This document shows positions 21,823 to 29,966 of a DNA stretch of 64,000 nucleotides, one piece after another. The notes below the pieces were generated by a model. The model saw nothing but the letters and a program-made list of their open reading frames with translations. It did no database searches and was not told the origin of the DNA. Position 1 is the stretch's first letter. Every line of letters begins with the position of its first letter. Source of the DNA: Flavobacteriales bacterium UBA4110 (lineage in GTDB: Bacteria > Bacteroidota > Bacteroidia > Flavobacteriales > Weeksellaceae). The stretch is taken from contig DFXK01000008.1 of the NCBI GenBank assembly GCA_002383165.1, positions 15,845 through 79,844 on the forward strand, in the 5' to 3' direction. Both the position numbers and the translations under genes were made by a program.

Positions 21823-23028
21823 ATGAACTACCAAAACCCAGATAAAAACGGTTATTACGGAAATTTCGGAGGCGCTTTTGTTCCTGAAATGCTTTATCCG
21901 AATGTTGCCGAGTTACAGCGCAATTATTTACAAATCATCGAATCTGAAGAATTTCAAGCAGAATTTCAGGATTTGTTGAAGAACTATGTTGGGCGTGCTA
22001 CTCCACTCTATTATGCGAAAAATTTGAGCGAAAAATATCAGACTCAAATTTATTTGAAAAGAGAAGATTTGAATCACACCGGAGCACACAAAATCAATAA
22101 CGCTTTAGGCCAAGCTTTATTAGCTAAGAAACTTGGAAAACACAGGATCATCGCCGAAACCGGAGCCGGACAACACGGTGTTGCAACCGCAACTGCGTGT
22201 GCATTATTGGGTTTGGAATGCATTGTTTATATGGGTGAAATCGATATCCAAAGACAAGCACCAAATGTGGCAAGAATGAAAATGTTGGGTGCAACCGTGA
22301 TTCCTGCAACATCGGGTTCAAAAACCTTGAAGGATGCTGTGAATGAGGCTTTGCGCGATTGGATTAATAATCCTTCAACTACGCATTACATTATCGGAAG
22401 TGTGGTGGGTCCGCATCCTTTTCCGGATTTGGTGGCGAGATTTCAAAGTATTATTTCAAAAGAAATCAAAGAACAACTAAATGAAAAAATCGGCAGAGAA
22501 AATCCTGATTATGTGATTGCCTGCGTTGGTGGCGGAAGTAATGCAGCAGGAACTTTTTATCATTTTGTGAATGAAGATCAAGTGAAAATCATTGCGGCGG
22601 AAGCTGGTGGTTTAGGCGTTGATTCTGGGAAATCTGCAGCGACTACTTTTCTTGGAACTTTAGGGATTTTACACGGAAGCCAGAGTTTGGTGATGCAATC
22701 CGAAGACGGGCAAGTCATAGAACCGCATTCAATTTCGGCAGGTTTAGATTATCCCGGAATTGGACCGATGCACGCTAATCTTTTCGATCAAAAAAGAGCA
22801 GAATTTTTCAGTGTTAATGATGATGAAGCTTTGAAATCTGCTTTTGAACTGACAAAAATTGAAGGTATTATTCCAGCTTTGGAAAGTGCACACGCTTTGG
22901 CTGTTTTGGATAAAAAGAAATTTGACAAAGACGATGTGGTTGTGATTTGTCTCAGCGGACGTGGCGATAAGGATATGGAAACGTATTTGCGAAAGCTGGA
23001 TGATGGAAGTCAGATGACGGAAGTTTAA
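21823..23028 (+). CDS. trpB: Tryptophan synthase beta chain
   Basis: PLP enzyme joining indole and serine to give tryptophan. The protein has 401 aa. Lys90 in HTGAHKINNALGQ binds PLP, GAGQHGVATA and VACVGGGSNAAGTF-like segments (seen as CVGGGSNAAGTF) hold the cofactor phosphate, and LSGRGDKDMETY closes the C-terminus. It starts MNYQNPDKNGYYGNFGGAFV, typical of TrpB1. Residues 395-401 (about GSQMTEV) are encoded by a GGAAGTCAGATGACGGAAGT repeat at 23005-23024, so the last residues are repeat-derived. It forms the alpha2beta2 complex with TrpA, encoded next. Confidence 0.96.
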   Translation: MNYQNPDKNGYYGNFGGAFVPEMLYPNVAELQRNYLQIIESEEFQAEFQDLLKNYVGRATPLYYAKNLSEKYQTQIYLKREDLNHTGAHKINNALGQALLAKKLGKHRIIAETGAGQHGVATATACALLGLECIVYMGEIDIQRQAPNVARMKMLGATVIPATSGSKTLKDAVNEALRDWINNPSTTHYIIGSVVGPHPFPDLVARFQSIISKEIKEQLNEKIGRENPDYVIACVGGGSNAAGTFYHFVNEDQVKIIAAEAGGLGVDSGKSAATTFLGTLGILHGSQSLVMQSEDGQVIEPHSISAGLDYPGIGPMHANLFDQKRAEFFSVNDDEALKSAFELTKIEGIIPALESAHALAVLDKKKFDKDDVVVICLSGRGDKDMETYLRKLDDGSQMTEV

Positions 23029-23082
23029 TAGTTTTTAAATCTTTTCGCAAATCAATTAATTATTTTACTTAAAATTAAATTT

Positions 23083-23856
23083 ATGAACGATTATAACACC
23101 AAGCTTCCCGCTTCCAACTCCCAACAAAAGAAACTAAACATATATTTCACCGCAGGGATTCCATCTTTAGAAGATACTGGAAAAATTGCCAAACTGATTC
23201 AGGAATCGGGAGCAGATATGATGGAAATCGGGATTCCTTATTCTGACCCTGTGGCAGATGGGCCAGTGATTCAGGATGCGCATTCTCTAGCTTTGAAAAA
23301 CGGAATGTCTATCAAGAAACTATTCGAGCAATTGGCAGAAATCAAAGAATCGGTAACGATTCCGAAAATATTAATGGGTTATCTGAATCCCGTTCTTCAA
23401 TTTGGATTTGAAAACTTTTGTCAGAAATGTGCCGAAGTTGGTGTTTCAGGATTGATTATTCCTGATTTGCCACCAATTGAATTTGAGAATAAATATGGCG
23501 AAATCCTAAAAAAACACCATCTGAATTTCACGTTTCTTGTAACACCAGAAACTTCGGAAGAACGCATCAAATATCTGGATTCTCTAAGTTCCGGATTTTT
23601 ATATGCTGTGAGTTCTTCTTCCACAACAGGAAACGAAAATGCTGTTTTGAAGAATGAAAATTATCTGGACAGATTAGCTTCTTTAGATTTGAAAAATCCA
23701 GTTTTCATCGGTTTTGGAATCAAGAACAGATCTGATTTTGAAAATGTGACTGAGAAAGCACAAGGTGGAATTATCGGAACTGCTTTTGTGAAGATTTTAC
23801 TGGATAATAAGGATTGGGAAGCGAAAGGAGGAGAATTCATCAAAGGGATAAAATAA
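23083..23856 (+). CDS. trpA: Tryptophan synthase alpha chain
   Basis: Cleaves indole-3-glycerol phosphate to indole and glyceraldehyde 3-phosphate, channelling indole to TrpB. The 257-aa TIM barrel has catalytic Glu48 and Asp59 in MMEIGIPYSDPVADGPVIQ, then ILMGYLNPVLQFG, GLIIPDLPPIE and VSSSSTTGNE (phosphate loop) and GFGIKNRSDF. Residues 5-16 (NTKLPASNSQQK) precede the conserved core and are encoded by the CTTCCCGCTTCCAACTCCC run, which again looks like intergenic repeat sequence. It is the last gene of the operon; a terminator follows at 23921-23946. Confidence 0.95.
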   Translation: MNDYNTKLPASNSQQKKLNIYFTAGIPSLEDTGKIAKLIQESGADMMEIGIPYSDPVADGPVIQDAHSLALKNGMSIKKLFEQLAEIKESVTIPKILMGYLNPVLQFGFENFCQKCAEVGVSGLIIPDLPPIEFENKYGEILKKHHLNFTFLVTPETSEERIKYLDSLSSGFLYAVSSSSTTGNENAVLKNENYLDRLASLDLKNPVFIGFGIKNRSDFENVTEKAQGGIIGTAFVKILLDNKDWEAKGGEFIKGIK

Positions 23857-23861
23857 AAATA

Positions 23862-23901
23862 TCGCAGATTAAATTACCTACAAAATCACTATAATCTGCG
23901 A
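23862..23901. repeat. TCGCAGATTA inverted repeat after trpA
   Basis: TCGCAGATTA (23862-23871) and TAATCTGCGA (23892-23901) are perfect 10-bp inverted copies separated by 20 bp. There is no T run, so it looks like an intergenic repeat and not a terminator. Confidence 0.6.
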
Positions 23902-23920
23902 GAAAATAATTAAAATAAAA

Positions 23921-23946
23921 AAGAGTTTCAAGATTTAGAAACTCTT
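23921..23946. terminator. Bidirectional terminator between trpA and a convergent lipoprotein gene
   Basis: AAGAGTTTC/GAAACTCTT (9 bp, 23921-23929 with 23938-23946) has an 8-nt loop, T's on the plus side and A's on the other. It serves both the trp operon and the convergent gene ending at 23953. Confidence 0.85.
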
Positions 23947-23952
23947 TTTTTA

Positions 23953-24567
23953 TTATTTTGTTTCAGGATTATAAGGAAACCTTATCACTGCTGATTTCAT
24001 CAGCGATTTGGTGAGCGCGTCTGCAGAAGCAAATGTACCGCCATTCTCCCACGTATAATTCCAGAACATTCTTCCGCTAGCCTTGTCAATGATAGAAATA
24101 TCTGCAGTAGTAACGTTTGAGTTGAAAGCCGGCCCAGCTAAAAGGTTCGAGAAAAAAGCTTCCGCATTGGTCAATGGTTTTGCCATTGAAATTTTAGAAA
24201 CCACAATAGCGTCTACGCCAAGAACTTCTGCTATTTTTTTATAAGGTGTCTGGGATATTACAATATGGTTGTTCTTCAAAATTTTATTAGTAGAATCATT
24301 AGGAAGAACATATATATTGAGTTTTTTCAATTTTATCCTTTCCTGGAATCTGTCGTACAACCCAGCCTGCAATTTCACACTTTCCAGTTTTTCCTGGGCT
24401 TTTACTTTATCGGCTTCTACAGATTTCTTAATCTCAATTAGTGCATTAGTAGGCAGGATCGCTATAGTTTTATGCTGCTTTACAATCTGTTCTGTGTTTT
24501 CTGCTTTATAAACAGGTTCACAAGAAATTGCAAATATCGCAATCATAATCAATAAAAAGTGCTTCAT
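23953..24567 (-). CDS. Lipoprotein of unknown function, LpoB/CsgG-like fold possible
   Basis: A 204-residue envelope lipoprotein starting MKHFLLIMIAIFAISCEP, lipobox AISC. The body starts with KTIAILPTNALIEIK and continues YVLPNDSTNK, VLGVDAIVVSKISMAKP, ADISIIDKASGRMFWNYTWE, and alternates strands and helices. The pattern 'IAILP ... VDAIVVS ... ADISIIDKASGRMFWNYTW' resembles lipoproteins of the LpoB/CsgG/DUF799 type, which assemble in the outer membrane, but this is a resemblance only. A longer frame to 24603 has no signal-like start and is rejected. Its start faces the divergent 24613 gene. Confidence 0.78.
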   Translation of the reverse strand: MKHFLLIMIAIFAISCEPVYKAENTEQIVKQHKTIAILPTNALIEIKKSVEADKVKAQEKLESVKLQAGLYDRFQERIKLKKLNIYVLPNDSTNKILKNNHIVISQTPYKKIAEVLGVDAIVVSKISMAKPLTNAEAFFSNLLAGPAFNSNVTTADISIIDKASGRMFWNYTWENGGTFASADALTKSLMKSAVIRFPYNPETK

Positions 24568-24612
24568 AGTTTTTTTGCGAATGTAAATAAAATATATTTG
24601 CAAAAAAAATCA

Positions 24613-25236
24613 ATGAAAAAACTCTTTGCATTAGTACTGGGAATTGCAAGTACAGTTGTTTCTGCACAACACTTTAATGTTGCAGACTATCCGAAAGGCG
24701 TTTACGAAACTTTTGAAGATTTCAGAAGCAAAACACCTTCCAAACAAGTTAATCTTTCTGAGGCTTACACTACGTATCAGCTTGCTTATCGTTTTAATGA
24801 TATGGATGACAAAGGCAAGAAATTCAAAAAGGCATTTGCAATTTCTGACGGGAAAAATCTATACATCCATGTGGTGAATCTTTTAAAAAAATTCAATTCA
24901 GAAGATAAAGGCCAATCATATGATGGCGGCATTTACTATCTGAAAGCTGAAAATCACGGTGGTTATCTTTTTGTGCGTGACTATTTTGTGAGCAACAGTG
25001 CAGCAATGTGGGGCGGTCTTATAGCAACTGCAGCTGCAAGAAGACAGAAAGCAGTTATCTATGAGGAGGATAAGGAAAGCTTCAATATGTTTAAAAACAT
25101 GGACGAGTTCAAAACTTATATGGAAGTCAATTATCCGAAAGTAACGTTGGATCTTGAAAAGAAAAATGCCGACGGAAGTAAGAAAGAAGAAATTGATACC
25201 ATTATCAAAAACCTAGATAAGATCAATCAACAATAA
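24613..25236 (+). CDS. Secreted protein of unknown function
   Basis: A 207-residue protein with a clean signal peptide, MKKLFALVLGIASTVVSAQ, cleaved after SAQ. The mature part has a conserved-looking segment YPKGVYETFEDFRSKTPSKQ, then a Lys-rich, mixed alpha/beta region; one hydrophobic patch AAMWGGLIATAAA (about residues 136-148) could be a membrane or buried segment. The C-terminus is a charged helix. A TATATTTG -7 element at 24593-24600 supports the ATG at 24613 over the ATG at 24559. No recognised domain; I do not know its function. A terminator follows at 25240-25272. Confidence 0.8.
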   Translation: MKKLFALVLGIASTVVSAQHFNVADYPKGVYETFEDFRSKTPSKQVNLSEAYTTYQLAYRFNDMDDKGKKFKKAFAISDGKNLYIHVVNLLKKFNSEDKGQSYDGGIYYLKAENHGGYLFVRDYFVSNSAAMWGGLIATAAARRQKAVIYEEDKESFNMFKNMDEFKTYMEVNYPKVTLDLEKKNADGSKKEEIDTIIKNLDKINQQ

Positions 25237-25239
25237 AAA

Positions 25240-25272
25240 AAATCCCGGAGAATCTTTCTTCGGGATTTTTTA
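25240..25272. terminator. Bidirectional terminator
   Basis: AAATCCCG/CGGGATTTTT hairpin between the convergent genes ending at 25236 and 25276, with an extra inner pair GAA/TTC in the loop and T runs on both sides. Confidence 0.8.
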
Positions 25273-25275
25273 TTC

Positions 25276-25617
25276 TTAATCTCTTTCAAAAATTGTTGAG
25301 AACGCCGATGTTACCAGCGACAGCAAGATACTGAACAGCAGCGCCCACCAGAAGCCATCCACCTGCATGCTTCTCATCACGTAAGCTGCAAGAAGAATTA
25401 TCAAACCGTTAATAACAAAGGAGAACAATCCAAGTGTGAGAATTGTAATCGGCAATGATAAAATTGAAAGAATTGGTTTGACGATCAGGTTCAAAAGACC
25501 TAAAACAATGGCGAAAATAATAGTTGCGCCAAAGCTGTCAAAATGCACACCTGAAAGAATTTTGCTGAGCAAAAATGCTGAAATCGCAGTAATCAGCAAT
25601 CGGATAATAAAGTTCAT
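25276..25617 (-). CDS. YvlD-like four-helix membrane protein ('phage holin family')
   Basis: A 113-residue integral membrane protein with four hydrophobic segments (about 3-20, 28-47, 56-78 and 86-108). The family hallmark NLIVKPILSILSLPITILTL (about 43-62) is typical of YvlD. The database name 'phage holin family' is misleading: no phage genes are nearby, and YvlD of Bacillus belongs to an envelope-stress locus. Alone between convergent and same-strand genes. Inferred location is the inner membrane; its function is unknown. Confidence 0.85.
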   Translation of the reverse strand: MNFIIRLLITAISAFLLSKILSGVHFDSFGATIIFAIVLGLLNLIVKPILSILSLPITILTLGLFSFVINGLIILLAAYVMRSMQVDGFWWALLFSILLSLVTSAFSTIFERD

Positions 25618-25663
25618 AGTTTAAGGTTTTATGGATTATTCTTCTCTATTTCAAAAACCAGAC

Positions 25664-26287
25664 CTAATTCTTATTTTTCTGATAAACTTTCACTTCCTTA
25701 TATTGTAATGCCTTCTCATTCTTGAATTTATCAGGAATTAAAATACCGGAAAGATGATCTATCTCGTGTTGTAAAATCACTGCCGTAAAACCTTCCACCA
25801 TTTCATCGTGCCTTTTGTTATCCAAATCAAAATATTCCAGTCGGATGCTGTAGCTTCTGTAAAATGTCTCTCGGAACTTATCTATAGAAAGGTCGCCTTC
25901 CGGGCCTTTGTTCAGGAGTTCGGAACGCCAAATGATTTTTGGATTGATGAAATATTCCACAGGATAATCCATTTTATCAAAACGTTGCACCAATATCACA
26001 TTTCTATTGATGCCAACTTGTGGCGCAGCAATGCCAACACCGCCTTCCGTAGCTGCCAGAGCAAGCCTCATCCGCTCGATAAGAACCGGAAGTGTTTTGT
26101 CTCTAGGCGAGATCTCCTGTGACTGAGCCAGTAAAATCCTGTGCTGCTGTTCATTTTTTGTTTGGTAAATAGGCAAAGCCGTTTTAGTATTTCCTGCCAG
26201 AATCAAGGCTTTTTCATCTTTCGTAAATTTCTGAGAAAATCCATTAATACTTACGATAAGCATCAACATAAAAGTAAAATTCCGCAT
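25664..26287 (-). CDS. Exported peptide-deformylase homologue with altered metal ligand
   Basis: A peptide-deformylase fold of 207 aa. It carries a Sec-type signal peptide (MRNFTFMLMLIVSINGFSQ), unlike cytoplasmic Def. Motif 1 is GVGIAAPQVG (83-92) and motif 3 is QHEIDH (173-178), with His174, Glu175 and His178. Motif 2, normally EGCLS, reads EGDLS: Asp132 replaces the cysteine metal ligand. The core is otherwise full length. Ordinary Def removes N-formyl groups from nascent proteins; an exported copy cannot do this in the cytoplasm, so a periplasmic or surface role, perhaps on other N-acyl substrates, is likelier. Activity with Asp as ligand is uncertain. Single gene. Confidence 0.85.
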   Translation of the reverse strand: MRNFTFMLMLIVSINGFSQKFTKDEKALILAGNTKTALPIYQTKNEQQHRILLAQSQEISPRDKTLPVLIERMRLALAATEGGVGIAAPQVGINRNVILVQRFDKMDYPVEYFINPKIIWRSELLNKGPEGDLSIDKFRETFYRSYSIRLEYFDLDNKRHDEMVEGFTAVILQHEIDHLSGILIPDKFKNEKALQYKEVKVYQKNKN

Positions 26288-26609
26288 CGTTTATTTTTTT
26301 TGTCAAAGTTAAATATTTTGGGCACCAAATCCTATAATTATGACGTTTGCAGAGGACATTAAAAACAACTTGATGTTTTCATAAAAAGGTCAAGTTGTTT
26401 TAGTGAAAAGGTCTTGATGTTTTTAGTAAAACATACGGACGTTTTTGAGAGTCAATCAAATTAAACAAAAACGTTCCTCCGGAAAAAATCCTAGAGGAAC
26501 GCAAATAATAGAGAGAAAAATAACAACTATAACTCAATTTATCAATATGGCTTCGAGAGCCTCAGCCTGACAAATTTGAAATAACATTTAATACTTAATA
26601 ATTGAAGTG
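26288..26609. other. Intergenic region with tandem imperfect repeats
   Basis: This 322-bp gap between the deformylase homologue and czcA has no credible ORF. At 26361-26433 three imperfect copies of about 23 bp sharing TTGATGTTTT and AAAAGGTC lie in tandem; AAAACAACTTGA (26362-26373) and TCAAGTTGTTTT (26390-26401) also form a perfect 12-bp inverted repeat. The czcA terminator lies at 26466-26501. The rest is featureless AT-rich sequence. Confidence 0.6.
26466..26501 (-). terminator. Terminator of the heavy-metal efflux operon
   Basis: On the minus strand CGTTCCTC/GAGGAACG (26472-26501) with a 14-nt loop is followed by TTTTTG. It lies about 110 bp after the czcA stop. Confidence 0.65.
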
Positions 26610-29600
26610 TTAGTTAATCACTTCTTTTTTTCTTCTATTGAAAACCCAAAAGATAATCGGGAAAATCAATAGTGTCAAAACGGTTGCAGTAAACAGTCCG
26701 CCAATTATTACAATTGCCAAAGGTTTCTGAGATTCGGAACCGATTCCTGTAGAAAGTGCGGCAGGAAGCAACCCAATAGAAGCCATCAAAGCGGTCATCA
26801 CCACTGGTCTGGTTCTCACTTTCACTCCTTCCATTATCGATGCATCCAGTGACAAACCATTCTTGACATTCTGATGGAATTCCGAAATCAAAATCACCCC
26901 ATTTTGGATACAAATCCCAATCAAGGCAATCATCCCAACTCCGGCAGAAATCCCGAAGTTCATATGTGTGATATGCAGTGCGATAATAGCTCCAATCAAT
27001 GCAAAAGGAACGTTCGCCAGAACCAAAAGTGAGTCTTTCATATTTCCAAACAAGATGAACAACAGGAAGAAAATCCCGAGAATACTGATAGGAACAACCT
27101 GAGCCAATCGGTTGGTTGCTCTTTGCTGATTCTCAAATTGTCCTGTCCAACCAATCTTGTAACCATCCGGTAACTTGATTTTGTCCACTTTCTTCTGAGC
27201 ATCGGCAATGGTTCCGCCTAAATCTCTGTCTCGGATAGAAAACTTAACCCCGATATAACGTTTGATATCATCTCTGTAAATAAAGGCAGCTCCATTCTCT
27301 TTCTCAATCGTACTGATTTCCTTCAACGGAATCTTCGCACCGTCTTGAGTCGGAACCATAAGAGAAGCGATGTCTTCCTCATTCTTTCTGTAATCCTCCG
27401 CATAACGCAGTCTGATAGGGAATTTTCTTTCGCCATCAAACATCTCGGAGGCTGTTTTCCCACCGAAAGCCATTTCCAAAACGGCTTGAGCATCGGCTGG
27501 TAAAACACCATAAGCGGCCATTTTGTTTCTATCCAAAACCACACTGATTTCCGGCTGACCAATGTTTTTGATAATTCCTGGTTCTTTCACACCTTCTACA
27601 TCTTTGATGGATGCCAGAACTTCGTCCGCCAATCTGTCCAAAGTATGCAGGTTATCGCCATAGATTTTGATTCCATTTTCTGCTTTGAAACCTGCAACAG
27701 CTTCGGCAACGTTATCGGAAATTGGTTGAGAATAGTTGAAAGTAATTCCTTGATAATTCTTCAATTTTTTATCAATTTCTTCCACCAATTCATCGTAAGT
27801 GATTTTTCTTTTCCATTCTTCTCTTGGTTTCAGACTTACGGCAAACTGCACGAATCCAAAACCATTGGGATCAGTTCCGTCATTACTTCTACCCGTCTGT
27901 GCCAAAACGCCCGTCACTTCTGGGAAACTCATAATGTCTTTCTTGAGAATATCGGCTGTTTTCAGAGATTCTTTGAGTGATGAACTCATCGGCATTTCTG
28001 CTGTAATCCAAAGTGAACCTTCATTCAATTGAGGTAAGAATTCTGTTCCAAGGAATTTGGCAGAGAATAGAGTAATAGCCAGAATTACCGTCGAAACTAA
28101 TAAGCTTATTTTCTTATTTCTGAAAGTGAATTTAAACCCTCTTATTACACTTTTATCCCAGAAATTCACAAACGGATTATTCTTTTCACGCACATTCTTT
28201 TTCAATAGTAAATGTGACATTACAGGAACCAAAGTCAATGTAAAAATCAATGCGCCTAATAACGCAAATCCTAATGTGAATGCTAATGGAGAGAACATTT
28301 TACCTTCTACTTTTTGGAAAGAAAAGATGGGTAAAAGTGAGGTTATGATAATCAGTTTTGAGAAGAAAATTGCTTTTCCAAGTCCAGTTCCAGTTTGTTT
28401 TATCCAGCCACCTTTTGCCATTTTGTTGAAGCGTTCCATCCCGTATTTGTGGGCTTTGTGGTCGAGCATTACAAATAATCCTTCGACCATCACGACGGCG
28501 CCATCTATAATAATCCCGAAATCGACAGCTCCTAATGATAATAAATTGGCGCTCATTCCTGCCATCCTCAGACAGAAAAAGGCAAATAATAACGACAATG
28601 GGATGATGATGGAAACAATCAAGGTCGTTCGCCAATCCGCCATAAAAATCAAGACAATAACCGTCACAAGAATAATTCCTTCCAAAAGATTGTGCATTAC
28701 TGTTTTAGTTGTAAAATCCATTAGATTCTGACGATCATAGAAGGTTTTCATCTTCACATCTTTCGGAAGAATCTTGTTGTTCAGTTCATCAATTTTAGCT
28801 TTTACAGCAAGAAGAACTTCCTGTGCATTTTCGCCTTTTCGCATTACCACGATTCCTTCAACAGTATCAGCTTCATTATCCAACGAAGCCTGACCAACAC
28901 GAGGCATAGAACCTTCGTGAACATCGGCTACATATTTTACCAAAATTGGGTTTCCACCATCGCTGTGAACTGTTATGTTTTCTATATCCGAAATTGATTT
29001 TACCAAGCCTATTCCACGAACCACATAAGCTTGTCCGCTTTTCTCGATTACGTCTCCTCCGACATTCAAGTTACTGTTGGTAACAGCTTCTAAAACTTCG
29101 GAAGGTGTCAGATTGTATTTGTCTAATTTTCTTGGGTCGATACTCAACTCAAACACCTTATCCTGACCTCCGAAAACGTTGATATCCGCAACACCTGGAA
29201 CACTTCGTAGTGCTCGGTCAACAACCCAAGTCTGTAATGTTAAAAGGTCTCGTGAATCTCTGTCTTTACTTTCGAGTGTATATCGGAAAATCTCTCCGGT
29301 TGGTCCGTAAGGTGGCTGAACTTCGGGGTCAATGCCTTCCGGTAAACTCACTGTTCTCAGCTGATTATTGACCATATTTCGAGCAAAGATATCATCTACT
29401 CCATCTTCGAATAATATCTTGACAATGGAAAGTCCAAACATTGTGGTACTTCGGACACTGGTCTTTTTCTGAACAGGACTCATTGCCAGCTCTATTGGTG
29501 TGGTAACGAATCGTTCTACTTCTTCTGCACTTCGACCGTTCCATTGGGTAATGATGACGATTTGGGTATTGGTAACATCAGGGAATGCCTCAATCGGCAT

Positions 29601-29708
29601 ATTCTTGAAACTGATAAATCCTGCAACTGCCAAAATCGCTACCCAAATAAATGTGAAAGCTTTATTTTTAAGTGAAAATCCTATGATGTTTTTGATGAAT
29701 TTGTTCAT
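26610..29708 (-). CDS. czcA: CzcA/CusA-type heavy-metal efflux RND pump
   Basis: Inner-membrane proton-driven pump of about 1032 aa that expels metal cations through the adaptor and TolC partners encoded upstream. MNKFIKNIIGFSLKNKAF starts the first helix, and two large periplasmic loops separate the two sets of helices. The heavy-metal RND proton-relay motif is DFGIIIDGAVVMVE in helix 4. The SIGLLPAALSTGIGSE-type segment lies near the C-terminus (helix 11). I start at the ATG 29706-29708; the longer frame (to 29741) is basic leader sequence. Metal specificity (Co/Zn/Cd, Ni or Cu/Ag) cannot be decided by eye; the symbol denotes the family. Confidence 0.92.
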   Translation of the reverse strand: MNKFIKNIIGFSLKNKAFTFIWVAILAVAGFISFKNMPIEAFPDVTNTQIVIITQWNGRSAEEVERFVTTPIELAMSPVQKKTSVRSTTMFGLSIVKILFEDGVDDIFARNMVNNQLRTVSLPEGIDPEVQPPYGPTGEIFRYTLESKDRDSRDLLTLQTWVVDRALRSVPGVADINVFGGQDKVFELSIDPRKLDKYNLTPSEVLEAVTNSNLNVGGDVIEKSGQAYVVRGIGLVKSISDIENITVHSDGGNPILVKYVADVHEGSMPRVGQASLDNEADTVEGIVVMRKGENAQEVLLAVKAKIDELNNKILPKDVKMKTFYDRQNLMDFTTKTVMHNLLEGIILVTVIVLIFMADWRTTLIVSIIIPLSLLFAFFCLRMAGMSANLLSLGAVDFGIIIDGAVVMVEGLFVMLDHKAHKYGMERFNKMAKGGWIKQTGTGLGKAIFFSKLIIITSLLPIFSFQKVEGKMFSPLAFTLGFALLGALIFTLTLVPVMSHLLLKKNVREKNNPFVNFWDKSVIRGFKFTFRNKKISLLVSTVILAITLFSAKFLGTEFLPQLNEGSLWITAEMPMSSSLKESLKTADILKKDIMSFPEVTGVLAQTGRSNDGTDPNGFGFVQFAVSLKPREEWKRKITYDELVEEIDKKLKNYQGITFNYSQPISDNVAEAVAGFKAENGIKIYGDNLHTLDRLADEVLASIKDVEGVKEPGIIKNIGQPEISVVLDRNKMAAYGVLPADAQAVLEMAFGGKTASEMFDGERKFPIRLRYAEDYRKNEEDIASLMVPTQDGAKIPLKEISTIEKENGAAFIYRDDIKRYIGVKFSIRDRDLGGTIADAQKKVDKIKLPDGYKIGWTGQFENQQRATNRLAQVVPISILGIFFLLFILFGNMKDSLLVLANVPFALIGAIIALHITHMNFGISAGVGMIALIGICIQNGVILISEFHQNVKNGLSLDASIMEGVKVRTRPVVMTALMASIGLLPAALSTGIGSESQKPLAIVIIGGLFTATVLTLLIFPIIFWVFNRRKKEVIN

Positions 29709-29739
29709 ACTTTTTATTTTATATTGAAATTGCAACTGC

Positions 29740-29800
29740 ATTTTATCGCCAAGTCCGCAAAGATTTTTTTACAAACTATATGTTTTTAAGTTCGCAAAGC
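29740..29800. repeat. Half copy of the CGCAAAG inverted-repeat element
   Basis: TTTTATCGCCAAGTCCGCAAAG, shown here as two parts TTTTATCGCCAAG and TCCGCAAAG (29740-29761), resembles the outer end of the 4470 element, and TTAAGTTCGCAAAG further on resembles its inner end. No right half follows; GC-rich sequence comes next. Confidence 0.5.
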
Positions 29801-29839
29801 CGTAAAACTTAGCAAAAACTAATAAAATTGAATTGCAAA

Positions 29840-29961
29840 TGCGTGAGGGCGAAGGGCATTGTCGGAGCTCTTCCCAGAAACCTTGAAAGGTTTTTGGAAA
29901 GCGACTGCCCGTAGACCGGCCCGCTTGTTCCGATTGCAAATCGGGACAAAGGGACACGCCC
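29840..29961. repeat. GC-rich structured intergenic element between czcB and czcA
   Basis: About 120 bp with a base composition far above its surroundings. It folds into several hairpins: an outer GCGTG (29841-29845) with CACGC (29955-29959), AAACCTT/AAGGTTT around 29878-29893, and TTGTTCCGATT/AATCGGGACAA around 29926-29949 (11 bp, one G-U). No ORF of note. From memory, very similar GC-rich blocks recur in many flavobacterial genomes; I could not search. It lies within the czc operon, so its RNA form is transcribed. Confidence 0.6.
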
Positions 29962-29966
29962 AAATT

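Noticed and set aside
25276..25617. A prophage marked by a 'holin' gene
   Set aside because: This is a YvlD-like membrane protein; no other phage genes, integrase or attachment sites are visible.
29840..29961. A tRNA or known structural RNA gene
   Set aside because: The hairpins do not form a cloverleaf, and there is no CCA end or recognisable anticodon arm. I kept it as a structured repeat of unknown role.
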